A stretch of DNA of 64,000 nucleotides from Micrococcales bacterium (lineage in GTDB: Bacteria; Actinomycetota; Actinomycetes; S36-B12; UBA10799): the NCBI GenBank assembly GCA_016703125.1, contig JADJCR010000002.1:186001-250000 (forward strand). The letters run 5' to 3'. The number at the start of each line of letters is the position of its first letter. Position 1 is the first letter of the stretch. A program made the translations under genes and the position numbers. This document shows, piece by piece, positions 27,133 to 35,380 of this stretch. The notes beneath the pieces were generated by a model. That model ran no database searches and had not been told where the DNA came from. It saw only the letters and a program-made list of their open reading frames with translations.

Positions 27133-27162
27133 GACTTGCAGAACTATGCAACTCTGCAAGTC
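27133..27162. promoter_or_regulatory. ArsR operator (perfect inverted repeat)
   Basis: GACTTGCAGA (27133-27142), a 10-nt spacer, then TCTGCAAGTC (27153-27162). The spacer holds a third partial box, ATGCAAC. It lies 11-40 bp upstream of the ArsR start codon, where a bound repressor would block the arsR-sulP promoter. Confidence 0.8.
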
Positions 27163-27185
27163 TACAGCGGGGAGGCGGGGTCGGG

Positions 27186-28383
27186 TCAGTCGGTCAGCTC
27201 CGGCGCCCCCACGACGAAACTCACCGTGGTCGCGGTACTGCCGCCGATGTTGAGCGTCGCGAACCGGCGGGCTCCGGCCACCTGGTAGTCCCCAGCGCCG
27301 CCTGTCACCTGCTTGTGCGCGTCCAGCACCATGCGCACCCCGGTCGCCCCCACCGGATGCCCCACCCCGATCAGCCCGCCGCTGGGATTGATCGGAATGA
27401 CTCCGTCCATGGCGATCGCGCCGGACTCCACGGCCTGCCAACTGCGGCCCGGCGGGGTGATCCCGAAGTGGTCGATGGCCATGTACTCGCTGGGGGTGAA
27501 GCAGTCGTGGGTCTCGATCCCGTCGATCTGGCTCACCCCGGCAACCCCAGCGCGGCCGAACGCATCGCGCACGGTGGCCGCCACATGGGGCATCACCAGC
27601 TCGTCAGCACCGGCCAGTTTGGCGTCCAGGCCCAAGCCGACCGTGCGATGCCCCCAGCCGAGGATGAGACCCCGGACGGCGCCCGGACCGTTCGCTGACC
27701 AGCACCACCCCGGCCGCACCGTCTGTGACCTGGCTGCAGTCGTGGCGGCGCAACCGCCCCTCGACCAGAGGGTTCGCCACGTCGTCGGCGGCGAACGACT
27801 CCGGAGTCAGCGTCCAGGTGCGGGTCTGCGCGAGTGGGTTGCGACGGGCGTTGGTCAGGTTCAACTCCCCGATCGCCCGCAGATGGGCGTCATTCAGGCC
27901 GTAACGCCGCTCGTACTCGTCGGCCAGCGCACTGAACGACCACGGCCACACGTACTTCGCACCCTGCGCATCCCGGCCGACCCAGGACGCGGCCCCCATG
28001 AAGTCGGCGGCCTGGTCCCCGGGGACGCTGCGCTCAAGTTCCACCCCGAGCACCAGCGCCGTTTCGTACCGGCCCGCCTCGAGGTCGGCCATCGCGGACA
28101 GCAGCGCGATCCCCCCGGACGCGCAGGCCGCTTCGTGCCGGGACGCCGGTATACCCGCGAGCAGCGGCTCGACCGTCGCCGGCATCGCCCCGAGGTGACC
28201 CTGACCGGTGAACAACTGCCCGAACGCGTTGCCGACGTGGATGACCCCGATGTCCTCGGCGTCCACCCCGGCCGCCTGCAGGGTTCCGGAGACGACCTCA
28301 GCCACCATCGCGGTGACGTCCGCGCCCTCCTTGGTCCAGTTGCGCGCGAAGTCCGTCTGGTACCCGCCGAGTATCCCGATCAT
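27186..28383 (-). CDS. Thiolase-superfamily acyl-CoA acyltransferase, SCP-x-like (one frame break)
   Basis: About 398 residues; thiolytic cleavage or condensation of acyl-CoA in beta-oxidation or sterol side-chain breakdown. The nucleophile Cys is in HEAACASGGIALL (about residue 87), the conserved region THDCFTPSEYMAID and the active-site His in GVGHPVGATGVRM follow. The C-terminal loop NIGGSTATTVSFVV matches the SCP-x type, which lacks the CxG cysteine. The frame changes between about 27668 and 27692, within a GC-rich stretch joining VVLVSERSG to GLILGWGHRT. Both halves are fully conserved, so an indel error is favoured. It is divergent from a second thiolase across 32 bp. Confidence 0.85.
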
Positions 28384-28415
28384 GCGGCCCAGCGTAGGCG
28401 CATACGCTGGGCCCC

Positions 28416-29582
28416 GTGACCGACGTCTACATCCTGGACTGGGTGCGCACCCCCCGCGGCAAAGCCAGCCCCAGGGGCGGACTGCACGACCTCACGGCAC
28501 TGGACCTGGTGACTGGGCTGCAGGCTGCCCTGGTCCAGCGCACCGGCATCAACACCGACGACGTGCAGGACGTGGTCCTCGGGGTGGCTTCGCAGATCGG
28601 TGAGCAGGGGGCCGACCTGGCCCGCACCGCGAACCTGCTGTCCGGATGGCCCGCCCCGGGGGTGACGCTCAACCGCTTCTGCGCGTCCGGCATCGATGCA
28701 GTGGCGACAGCAGCCGCCCGCATCCGCGCCGGTGACTACAGCCTGGTCGTGGCCGGCGGGGTGGAAACCGTGTCGCGGGTGCCGATCTTCAGCGATGGTG
28801 GCGCGCTGTGGTCCGATGCCGCTGTGGTCGACGCCGTCGGGTCGGTCCACATGGGGATCGCCGCGGACCTCAACGCCACGCTGGAGGGATTCACCCGCGA
28901 ACAGCTCGACGCCTACGCAGTGGAGACCCACGCGAAGGCGGCGGCGGCCTGGGAGTCGGGGGCGTTCGAGGCCAGCATCGTCCGGCTCAACAGCCTGGAC
29001 CGCGACGAGTTGGTGCGGCCCGGCACGACTGCCGAACAACTCGCGAGCCTCGCGCCGGCCTTCACTGACCGCCCCGGCGACGACGCCCTTGTCCTCAAGC
29101 GGTACGACACCATCGACCACCTGCACACGGTTGGCACCTCACCGCAGATGGCCGACGGCGCGGCGCTGGTGCTGCTGGGGACCGCGGAGCAGGCCGACCG
29201 GTTGGGCATCACACCGCAGGCGCGCATCCTGTCCAGCGCCACCGCCACCTGCGACCCCGTGCTCATGCTGACGGCCGGGCAGGAGGCCATGCAGTCGGCC
29301 ATCGACCGCGCCGGCCTGCAACCGGCGGACATCGACGTCTTCGAATTCGCCGAGGCGTTCGCGGCACGGTGCCTGCGATTCCGCCGGGACCTCGACGCCG
29401 GGCCGGACCGGATGAACCCCAATGGCGGGACGATGGCGATGGGCCACGCCTTCGGCGCCACCGGCACGATCATGGTGGGCCAGTGCGTGGACGAACTGCA
29501 GTCCCGGCAGGCGCGGTACGGGGTGGCCGGGGTCAGCGGCGCCGCTGGTCTGGGTGTGGGAGTGGTCCTCGAGCGGCTCTAG
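28416..29582 (+). CDS. Acetyl-CoA acetyltransferase/thiolase homologue lacking the C-terminal catalytic Cys
   Basis: A 388-residue thiolase-fold enzyme. The nucleophile is Cys89 in NRFCASGIDAV, FAEAFAARCLRF corresponds to the NEAF loop, and the catalytic His is in MAMGHAFGATG. The usual C-terminal CxGGGxG proton-shuttle motif is GVSGAAGLGVG, so the second catalytic Cys is replaced, with no frameshift in the region. It may work on an unusual substrate or only in one direction. TACGCT (28403-28408) lies 7 nt before the GTG, a leaderless promoter. It is divergently paired with the SCP-x-like thiolase. Confidence 0.87.
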   Translation: MTDVYILDWVRTPRGKASPRGGLHDLTALDLVTGLQAALVQRTGINTDDVQDVVLGVASQIGEQGADLARTANLLSGWPAPGVTLNRFCASGIDAVATAAARIRAGDYSLVVAGGVETVSRVPIFSDGGALWSDAAVVDAVGSVHMGIAADLNATLEGFTREQLDAYAVETHAKAAAAWESGAFEASIVRLNSLDRDELVRPGTTAEQLASLAPAFTDRPGDDALVLKRYDTIDHLHTVGTSPQMADGAALVLLGTAEQADRLGITPQARILSSATATCDPVLMLTAGQEAMQSAIDRAGLQPADIDVFEFAEAFAARCLRFRRDLDAGPDRMNPNGGTMAMGHAFGATGTIMVGQCVDELQSRQARYGVAGVSGAAGLGVGVVLERL

Positions 29583-29595
29583 CCCGTGCGCAGGT

Positions 29596-30531
29596 CTACA
29601 GGGATTTCAGGAACTCCAGCGTCACCTTCGTGAACGTGTACAAGCGCACGCCCGGCCGGTAGGGGTAGTCCCGCTCGATCACCGCGAGGGTGTCGTTCGG
29701 GGTGTGCCAGTACGACCCGTGGTCCTCGGTCTGGGTGTACCCGTCCTTCTCGTCGATCTCCCAGTTGGTGGCCTCGAAGGCGACCACCGGGATCCGGGCC
29801 TTGTTGAACGCGGTGTAGTCGCTGAAGCCGTTGGGAGTCAGGCCCGCGGGGTACTCGGGGTTCCAGCCGGGCTGGGTGCGCAAGGGCAGATCGAAGCGCT
29901 GGGCGATACGCAGCATCCGGTCGCGGCCCCAGGTCTTCTTGTTGGCTCCGGCGTGCACGTACATGTGGTCACCGACGATCAACGAGTCGTAGTTGATCAT
30001 CAGTTGGGTCCGCGCCACCTGCTTCGCGCTCAGGGACCTGACGTAGCGGTTGGAGCCCACCAGGCCGCCCGGGTTCTCCTCGGCGCCGAAGGCCACGAAC
30101 TTCACCGTGACCGGGAGGTTCCGGTCGGCCATGCGCCGGGCCACTTCGAGCATCACGCCCACCCCGGATGCGTTGTCGTCGGCTCCGAATCCCTCCACCC
30201 GGTTGTCGTAGTGCGCGCCGATGACGATCACTGGGGGCTTCTCCCCCGCCCCCTTGAGCGTGGCGGTGACGTTCTGCGAGCGGTACGTCGTGCCCTTGCG
30301 GGTGAACGTGAACCGCTGGGTCTTCGGCGAGTAGCCGGCGTTGCGCAGCCAGGTGCGGATCTTCCCGGCGGCAGCACGCTCCCCTGGAGTGCCCTGCACA
30401 CGTTGGGCAGAGTTCAGTTCCTGAACAACCTTGTGGGCGAAGTCCCCCACCAGGTGTGGATCGTCCGCGGCCGCAGCAGGGACGGCGATCAGCGGGACGG
30501 CGGCACAGACAGCGACGACCGGCTTGAGCAT
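29596..30531 (-). CDS. Secreted M28-family zinc metallopeptidase
   Basis: A 311-residue exported aminopeptidase-like enzyme. The signal peptide is about residues 1-22 (KPVVAVCAAVPLIAVPAAA). Zinc-site motifs are complete: VIGAHYDNR, FGADDNASGVGV, FVAFGAEENPGG, LMINYDSL and a final His in SYWHTPNDT. It would cleave N-terminal residues from peptides outside the cell. It converges with the thiolase gene (13 bp between stop codons). The next gene upstream on the same strand is a small secreted protein with a probable terminator between them. Confidence 0.92.
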   Translation of the reverse strand: MLKPVVAVCAAVPLIAVPAAAADDPHLVGDFAHKVVQELNSAQRVQGTPGERAAAGKIRTWLRNAGYSPKTQRFTFTRKGTTYRSQNVTATLKGAGEKPPVIVIGAHYDNRVEGFGADDNASGVGVMLEVARRMADRNLPVTVKFVAFGAEENPGGLVGSNRYVRSLSAKQVARTQLMINYDSLIVGDHMYVHAGANKKTWGRDRMLRIAQRFDLPLRTQPGWNPEYPAGLTPNGFSDYTAFNKARIPVVAFEATNWEIDEKDGYTQTEDHGSYWHTPNDTLAVIERDYPYRPGVRLYTFTKVTLEFLKSL

Positions 30532-30553
30532 GGCTCAACGGTAGACCCACGAT

Positions 30554-30586
30554 GGCCCGCCCCTGCCGGTGCTGCTGGGACGGGCC
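30554..30586 (-). terminator. Hairpin after the small secreted protein gene
   Basis: GGCCCG (30554-30559) pairs with CGGGCC (30581-30586), extendable by CCC/GGG inside. It lies just downstream of the stop of the leftward gene ending at 30599. No U-tract is present, as is common in actinobacterial terminators. Confidence 0.4.
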
Positions 30587-30598
30587 GTCGGGTGGCGC

Positions 30599-31030
30599 CT
30601 ACAGCGAGGACTGCTTGTACTTCAGGGTGATGGTGGTCGGGGTGTCCGCGGCCTGGAAGGTGCACTTCCACTTGACCTTCGCGTACTCCCCGGCCGTGCC
30701 CGGGTTCACCAACGCGTAACTGGTCGCCTTGCAGCGGAAACCCTCCGCCTTGACGATGGTGCCCTTCTTGGTGGCCTCCCCGTCCGTGGCGGCCACGACC
30801 TTGCTGACCGACTTGTAGGTCGTCATATTGACGAACGCGCGCGAGACCTCTTGGGCATCAACCTGTACCTTCGGCATCTTGCCGGCCGAACTCAGCGGCC
30901 CGACGTACTGCGCGTCGAGAGCCGGGATGACGACCTCGGACGGATCGGTGGCAGCCGCCGCCGGGGCGACCGCCGCCGCCCCCAGAACGGGCACGGTGAG
31001 AGCGGCCGCAATGGCCGTCGACTTCTTCAT
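30599..31030 (-). CDS. Small secreted protein of unknown function
   Basis: A 143-residue exported protein with a clear signal peptide (MKKSTAIAAALTVPVLGAAA, cleavage near AAA-ATD at about 27). The mature part of about 115 residues has two cysteines (FRCKAT and KWKCTF, about 30 apart) that probably form one disulfide, and is rich in Lys, Thr and Val with beta-strand pattern. No known domain is recognised. GGGAGGAGCAAC is a strong ribosome-binding site before the ATG. It is transcribed alone, between the peptidase and the flavoenzyme. Confidence 0.8.
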   Translation of the reverse strand: MKKSTAIAAALTVPVLGAAAVAPAAAATDPSEVVIPALDAQYVGPLSSAGKMPKVQVDAQEVSRAFVNMTTYKSVSKVVAATDGEATKKGTIVKAEGFRCKATSYALVNPGTAGEYAKVKWKCTFQAADTPTTITLKYKQSSL

Positions 31031-31150
31031 ATGTTGCTCCTCCCAATCGGATGACCTCCCCGAGGGTAGGGCACGCACAGGTCAGCCGGTGCGCGAAACG
31101 CACGGGCTTGCCGATCGTTTACCGGAGAGGTACCGCGGCGTTGCCCGCAC

Positions 31151-32497
31151 TCAGTCGAGCGGTTGATGCGCGCGCAACATGCCGTCGGGATCGTGCTGCG
31201 CCCGGACGGCGCGAAGGCGTTCGAGGGAAGGGCCGAACAGCCGCTGCGGATCGGTGGGTGACTCGCGGAAGTTCGTGAAGGAGCGCGGCGCCGCCACCGC
31301 CTGCAGGGTCGCCAGTGCCCCACCCACCGCTGCGGACACCCCGGCCGCCGCCTCGGGCACGGGGACCATCCCGACGGCGAAGCACAAGAAGTCGCCGTCG
31401 AGCGCGGCCACCGCACCCCCCTCAGCGCGGTCCGCCCGCAGCGCCCCACCGAGGTGCCGGAACTCCCCGGACAACAGCATCGGATTCTCTGCCGCCCGCA
31501 CGAAGTCGTTGATCGTGGTCCCGTCCAGATCGTTGAGTAAGAGGCCGTCTGCCAACGCCGGTGACGGGCCAGGGGGATCCATGTGAAGCCCTGCCAGTGC
31601 GGGCATCGGGATGCGGGCGAACGTATCGATCGCTGGGCCCAACTGCCGCAACGGCGCCAACAGGTCCGCGCCGGATTCGTCGTCCACGAGCATGGCGGCT
31701 TCGACAACCGCGAACGACTTGCCGCGCAGCGGTTCGGGCAACTCCGGCAGCGGCGGCAGGTTGAGCACGCGGGCGACCGATGTCACCGATTCCGGTACGC
31801 CGTCCACCCAGGTGCGCCAGGCGGACAGCACCTCGGCTGCGCGGTCTATCGGCCAGAACATCGCCCCGGCGAAGATGTCCGGGACGTCCAGCAGACCGAA
31901 CTCGAGCGCGGTCACCACAGCGACGTTGCCGCCGCCGCCGCGCAACGCCCAGAAGAGTTCGGGCTCGTGGGTGGCGTCGACCACCCGTTGCTGCGCGTCA
32001 GCGGTCACCACCTCCGCCGCGATCACCTGGTTCGCGGCCAGCCCGTGAGCACGCGCCATCCAACTCAGACCGCCACCGAGGGTGTATCCCACCACTCCCA
32101 CGTCCGGCGACGAGCCCGCCAGTGCCGCGAGCCCGTGCTCGGCGGCGGGTTGGGTCACCTCGGCCCAGACGACGCCCGCCTCCACGCGCGCGGTGCGTGC
32201 GGCCGGGTCGATCGTGACACTGCGCATCCTGGACATGTTGAGCAGCAACGTGTCTGCCAACCCGCCCTGGGCTGCGAGGCCTGCTGCACTGTGCCCGGTT
32301 CCCTGGACCGCAACGCGCAGGCCGTGGCGGCGGGCAGCCGTCAGCGCTGCCACCACGTCGTCTGCGCCACGCGGATACGTCACCGCGGCTGGCCGCTGAT
32401 CCACCGCGACGTTCCACGGGGTCCGGGCGGCATCCCAGTCGGGGTCGCCCGGCAGGATCGCGCCGGGCAGGTCGTCTGCGAGGGTCTGCGCCGTCAT
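31151..32497 (-). CDS. FAD-linked oxidoreductase, BBE-like (VAO/PCMH fold)
   Basis: A 448-residue flavoenzyme. The FAD-binding PCMH region has AVTYPRGADDVVAAL and VAVQGTGHSAAGLAAQGG, whose His is the usual covalent FAD anchor. The later GSSPDVGVVGYTLGGGLSWM lacks the second anchoring Cys, so flavin attachment would be single. The C-terminal BBE tail ends RAQHDPDGMLRAHQPLD. It oxidises an unknown sugar, alkaloid-like or secondary-metabolite alcohol. CGGGAGGTGCC precedes the ATG at 32497; an in-frame upstream extension lacks homology. The 144-bp gap to the divergent ybaK gene contains an 8-bp inverted repeat (32597-32604/32612-32619). Confidence 0.87.
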   Translation of the reverse strand: MTAQTLADDLPGAILPGDPDWDAARTPWNVAVDQRPAAVTYPRGADDVVAALTAARRHGLRVAVQGTGHSAAGLAAQGGLADTLLLNMSRMRSVTIDPAARTARVEAGVVWAEVTQPAAEHGLAALAGSSPDVGVVGYTLGGGLSWMARAHGLAANQVIAAEVVTADAQQRVVDATHEPELFWALRGGGGNVAVVTALEFGLLDVPDIFAGAMFWPIDRAAEVLSAWRTWVDGVPESVTSVARVLNLPPLPELPEPLRGKSFAVVEAAMLVDDESGADLLAPLRQLGPAIDTFARIPMPALAGLHMDPPGPSPALADGLLLNDLDGTTINDFVRAAENPMLLSGEFRHLGGALRADRAEGGAVAALDGDFLCFAVGMVPVPEAAAGVSAAVGGALATLQAVAAPRSFTNFRESPTDPQRLFGPSLERLRAVRAQHDPDGMLRAHQPLD

Positions 32498-32641
32498 GGC
32501 ACCTCCCGGGTCGGGGTGTGGCATCCCTGGACAGGTCCGCACAACGCACACGAGGATACGAGCCAGAGGCCGGTTCCGACAGGCCCGGACGACCGATGGG
32601 CCGGGGTACATCCGGCCCACACCGGACCCTGAGGAGCAACG

Positions 32642-33115
32642 ATGACCGCAGCCCCGACCGACCGGGCCCGGGCGGCCATCGAGGCCAGCGGGTTGGCGCA
32701 CCGGACGACCGAACACGGGCCGGTGGCCAGCCTGCAGGAGGCAGCGCAGGCCCGCGGTCTGACACCGGACCGGGTACTGAAGTCCATCGTGGTGCGGCGC
32801 GGCGAGGCCGATCACCTGTTCGTGCTGGTCCCGGGCGGGCGCACGATCAGCTGGCCCAAGTTGCGCGCATTGCTCGGGGTGAACCGGCTGTCCATGCCCA
32901 GCGCCGACGACGCCCGCGAGGTCACCGGCTACGCCCGCGGCACCATCACACCCTTCGGATCACTCACCCCGCTACCGGTCATCGCTGACGCCGCCATCCC
33001 CAACGGGCCGGTGTCGATCGGCGGGGGCGGGCACGGGGTGGCATTCACCGTGGATTCTGCGGCCTTGATCGCCGTCCTCGACGCCCAGGCGGCCGACGTC
33101 ACGCAACCCGAGTAA
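32642..33115 (+). CDS. YbaK/EbsC-family aminoacyl-tRNA deacylase
   Basis: A 157-residue editing-domain protein that hydrolyses mischarged aminoacyl-tRNA, typically Cys-tRNA(Pro) or Ala-tRNA(Pro), in trans. Characteristic segments are RVLKSIVVRRGEADHLFVLVPGG and VTGYARGTITPFGS, followed by the GGGGHGVAF loop. The length fits the family (about 155-160). GAGGAGCAACG ribosome-binding site before the ATG. The mch-like gene follows 71 bp later with its own leaderless promoter. Confidence 0.88.
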   Translation: MTAAPTDRARAAIEASGLAHRTTEHGPVASLQEAAQARGLTPDRVLKSIVVRRGEADHLFVLVPGGRTISWPKLRALLGVNRLSMPSADDAREVTGYARGTITPFGSLTPLPVIADAAIPNGPVSIGGGGHGVAFTVDSAALIAVLDAQAADVTQPE

Positions 33116-33186
33116 CTCGCTGCCCCGGCAGCCGCGGGTGGGAGCCACCGGTCCGGCGGTCCACCACCAAGCGATAGTTTCGGGCC

Positions 33187-34221
33187 ATGAGCAAGACGAA
33201 CCCCGGCAACTTCTTCGAGGACTTCACCGTCGGTCAGGTGATCGAGCACGCGACCCCGCGCACCGTCACCGAGGGCGACCGCGCCGTGTACGGTGCGCTG
33301 TACCCCACACGCTTCGCGGTCCCGTCGTCAGCCTCGTTCGCTGCGGCCGTGGGGCTGGACCCCCACCCCGTCGAAGAACTCATCGGGTTCCACATCGCCT
33401 TCGGCAAGACGGTGCCGGACGTCTCGTTGAACGCCGTGGCGAACCTGGGGTACGCCGAGTGCCGATTCCACACGCCAGTCGTCCCGGGCGACACCTTGCG
33501 CACGACGTCCACCGTGATCGGGCTCAAGCAGAACTCCAACGGCAAGAGCGGCGTGGTCTACGTGCGGTCGGTGGCGACCAACCAGCGCGGACAGGTGGCC
33601 ATCGAGTGGGCCCGCTGGGTGATGGTGCACAAGCGGGACGTCGACGCACCCGCCCCGGAAACCGTCCTGCCCGAACTTGCCAAGGTCGTCGACGCGGCGG
33701 ATCTCGTGATCCCCGCAGGGCTGGACTTCAGCAACTACGACTTCGCCGCGGCCGGTGAACCGCACCGCTTCGACGACTTCGCGGTGGGAGAGAAGATCGA
33801 CCACGTCGACGGGGTGACGCTGACCGACCCCGAGCACATGATGGCCACGCGGTTGTGGCAGAACACCGCGAAGGTGCACTTCAACACGCAGGCCCGCCCC
33901 GACGGGCAGCGACTCATCTACGGCGGGCACATCATCTCGATGGCACGGGCCCTGTCCTTCAACGGCCTGGCCAATGCCCAACTGATCGCGGCCATCAACG
34001 CCGGGGCCCACACCTCGCCCGCGTTCGCCGGCGACACCGTCTACGCGTGGTCGGAGGTGCTGGACAAGGCCGAGACCGCGGCGCCCGGGGTGGGTGCCCT
34101 GCGGCTTCGACTGGTGGCGACCAAGGACCGCGACGAGTCGATGACCCTGCGCGGGGAGGACGGGAAGTACGCGCCGGACGTGCTGCTCGACCTCGACCTC
34201 TGGGCCCTGATCCCGCAGTAG
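33187..34221 (+). CDS. mch: Mesaconyl-CoA (2-methylfumaryl-CoA) hydratase, MaoC-like double hotdog
   Basis: A 344-residue protein strongly resembling ethylmalonyl-CoA-pathway Mch, which interconverts mesaconyl-CoA and beta-methylmalyl-CoA. Diagnostic segments are NPGNFFEDFTVGQVIEHATP, FHIAFGKTVPDVSLNAVANL, EKIDHVDGVT, NTAKVHFN and YGGHIISMARALSFNGLANA. No other ethylmalonyl-CoA gene (ccr, ecm, msd, mcl) lies in the window, so it may work in glyoxylate-independent acetate assimilation, or in C5 dicarboxylate breakdown with the acyl-CoA enzymes nearby. TAGTTT (33175-33180) lies 6 nt before the ATG (leaderless). Confidence 0.85.
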   Translation: MSKTNPGNFFEDFTVGQVIEHATPRTVTEGDRAVYGALYPTRFAVPSSASFAAAVGLDPHPVEELIGFHIAFGKTVPDVSLNAVANLGYAECRFHTPVVPGDTLRTTSTVIGLKQNSNGKSGVVYVRSVATNQRGQVAIEWARWVMVHKRDVDAPAPETVLPELAKVVDAADLVIPAGLDFSNYDFAAAGEPHRFDDFAVGEKIDHVDGVTLTDPEHMMATRLWQNTAKVHFNTQARPDGQRLIYGGHIISMARALSFNGLANAQLIAAINAGAHTSPAFAGDTVYAWSEVLDKAETAAPGVGALRLRLVATKDRDESMTLRGEDGKYAPDVLLDLDLWALIPQ

Positions 34222-34226
34222 GGGGT

Positions 34227-34301
34227 TCTGGGTAACCACGTGCAACCCAGTTGCCTGAGGTCTGGGTAACCACGTGCAACCCAGTTGCCTGCGGTTACCC
34301 A
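34227..34301. repeat. Nested palindromic repeat, family 2, tandem copies 2 and 3
   Basis: A 34-bp unit is tandemly repeated (34227-34260 and 34261-34294, 33 of 34 identical). The second unit closes the hairpin with GGGTAACC (34264-34271) and GGTTACCC (34293-34300) around 21 nt, with an inner GCAAC-CCA-GTTGC stem. It lies between convergent genes (mch stop at 34221, flavodoxin-like stop at 34314), just like copy 1 at 8739. The tandem duplication within the repeat suggests slippage or mobility. Confidence 0.72.
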
Positions 34302-34313
34302 ACTCCGCCGCGG

Positions 34314-34769
34314 TCACCCGCCCAGCGCCGCGAGGCCCAGCACCGATGCCGCATCCCGGACCGCATCGATCGCGGCACGGTCCGGTGCCCCCACCACTTC
34401 GATCGCCGGCACCGCCGCCCGCCACTTCATCGCCTCGGCGATCCTGACCACAGACCGCAACGCACCTGCGGTGTCGTTGTTGCCGTGCACCACCACCCCG
34501 TAGGGCAGACCGACGGTCGCATCCAGGCAGGGGTAGTACACGGTGTCGAAGAAGTGTTTCATCGCCCCGCTCATGTACCCGATGTTCGCCGGGGTGAGCA
34601 GCAGCACGGCGTCCGCAGCCAACAGGTCACTGGCGGTCGCCGAGAGGGCCGGTTCGAGGGCCACCGAGACCGCGTCGAGCTCCGGCACGCCGGCACCGGC
34701 AACCGCGGCCTCCAGCAACTCCTGCACCGCCGGGGACGGGGTGTGGTGGACGATCAGCAGACCGGCCAT
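34314..34769 (-). CDS. Flavodoxin/NADPH-dependent FMN reductase-like protein
   Basis: A 151-residue flavodoxin-fold protein. It starts with a beta strand and phosphate loop region (MAGLLIVHHTPSPAVQELL), then LLLTPANIGYMSGAMKHFFD, which matches the flavin-binding loop of flavodoxin-like NAD(P)H reductases (TPxNIGYMSGxMK.FFD), and a second loop near GVVVHGNNDTAG. It probably reduces quinones or flavins in the cytoplasm. Its start lies just inside the stop region of the DUF47 gene, 2 bp apart, so it is the third gene of a pit-DUF47 operon. Confidence 0.82.
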   Translation of the reverse strand: MAGLLIVHHTPSPAVQELLEAAVAGAGVPELDAVSVALEPALSATASDLLAADAVLLLTPANIGYMSGAMKHFFDTVYYPCLDATVGLPYGVVVHGNNDTAGALRSVVRIAEAMKWRAAVPAIEVVGAPDRAAIDAVRDAASVLGLAALGG

Positions 34770-34771
34770 GG

Positions 34772-35380
34772 TCACGCCTCCTTGACCACTGCGTACCAGA
34801 TCCGGTCCGCGACCATCTCGATACACTCGCCGATCCGAAGGCAGCGCTGGTAGTGCTCACGCATGGGCAGCGCATCGTGGAAGTCCGGCAGCGACGCGAT
34901 CTCCTGGATCCCCCGCGCGTACAGCTTCTCCATGTGCCGACCGCACTTGGTGGCGGCGTCCGCCCTCGCGGTTGCGGCGTCCGGGTCGTCCAGCAGGACA
35001 TCGAAGGCAGCCGCCAGGTTCTCCACCCCGGCCAGGGCCTCCTCGGCCAGCCGACCCGTGATCGGGGTGGGCGTGACCCCGAGCAAGTCCGCCTCCCGCA
35101 CGACGTTCTTCGCCGTGTTGATGACCGTGTCCAGCCGCTCGGACAAGGTGAACAGATCCTCCTGGTCCACCGGGGTGGTGAAGGCGTTGCGCAACTGCTG
35201 GGCCAAGTGGCGGCGGACATCATCGGCTTCATGTTCGGCCTGTCGCAACACATCGGCCTGCGCGGCATCGCCGGCGGACCAGGCGACGAAGGCCGAGAGC
35301 CCGCGCCGTGTCACATCGGCCTGCTCGTGCAAGGTGGCCAACACGTCGGGGGTCTCCGGCAGGAACCAGCGCTTACTCAT
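34772..35380 (-). CDS. DUF47 (PhoU-like) phosphate transport regulator
   Basis: A 202-residue all-helical PhoU-like protein (MSKRWFLPETPDVLATLHEQ, then DDVRRHLAQQLRNAFTTPVD and ERLDTVINTAKNVVREADLL, the DUF47 hallmark). Such proteins accompany low-affinity Pit transporters and modulate phosphate uptake. The ATG overlaps the pit stop codon by 4 bp, showing translational coupling. The start at 35380 is preferred because homology begins there; a longer upstream frame runs inside the pit gene. Confidence 0.9.
   Translation of the reverse strand: MSKRWFLPETPDVLATLHEQADVTRRGLSAFVAWSAGDAAQADVLRQAEHEADDVRRHLAQQLRNAFTTPVDQEDLFTLSERLDTVINTAKNVVREADLLGVTPTPITGRLAEEALAGVENLAAAFDVLLDDPDAATARADAATKCGRHMEKLYARGIQEIASLPDFHDALPMREHYQRCLRIGECIEMVADRIWYAVVKEA

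Noticed and set aside
34227..34301. CRISPR-like array
   Set aside because: Only two abutting 34-bp units with no spacers and no cas genes; it fits the palindromic repeat family instead.
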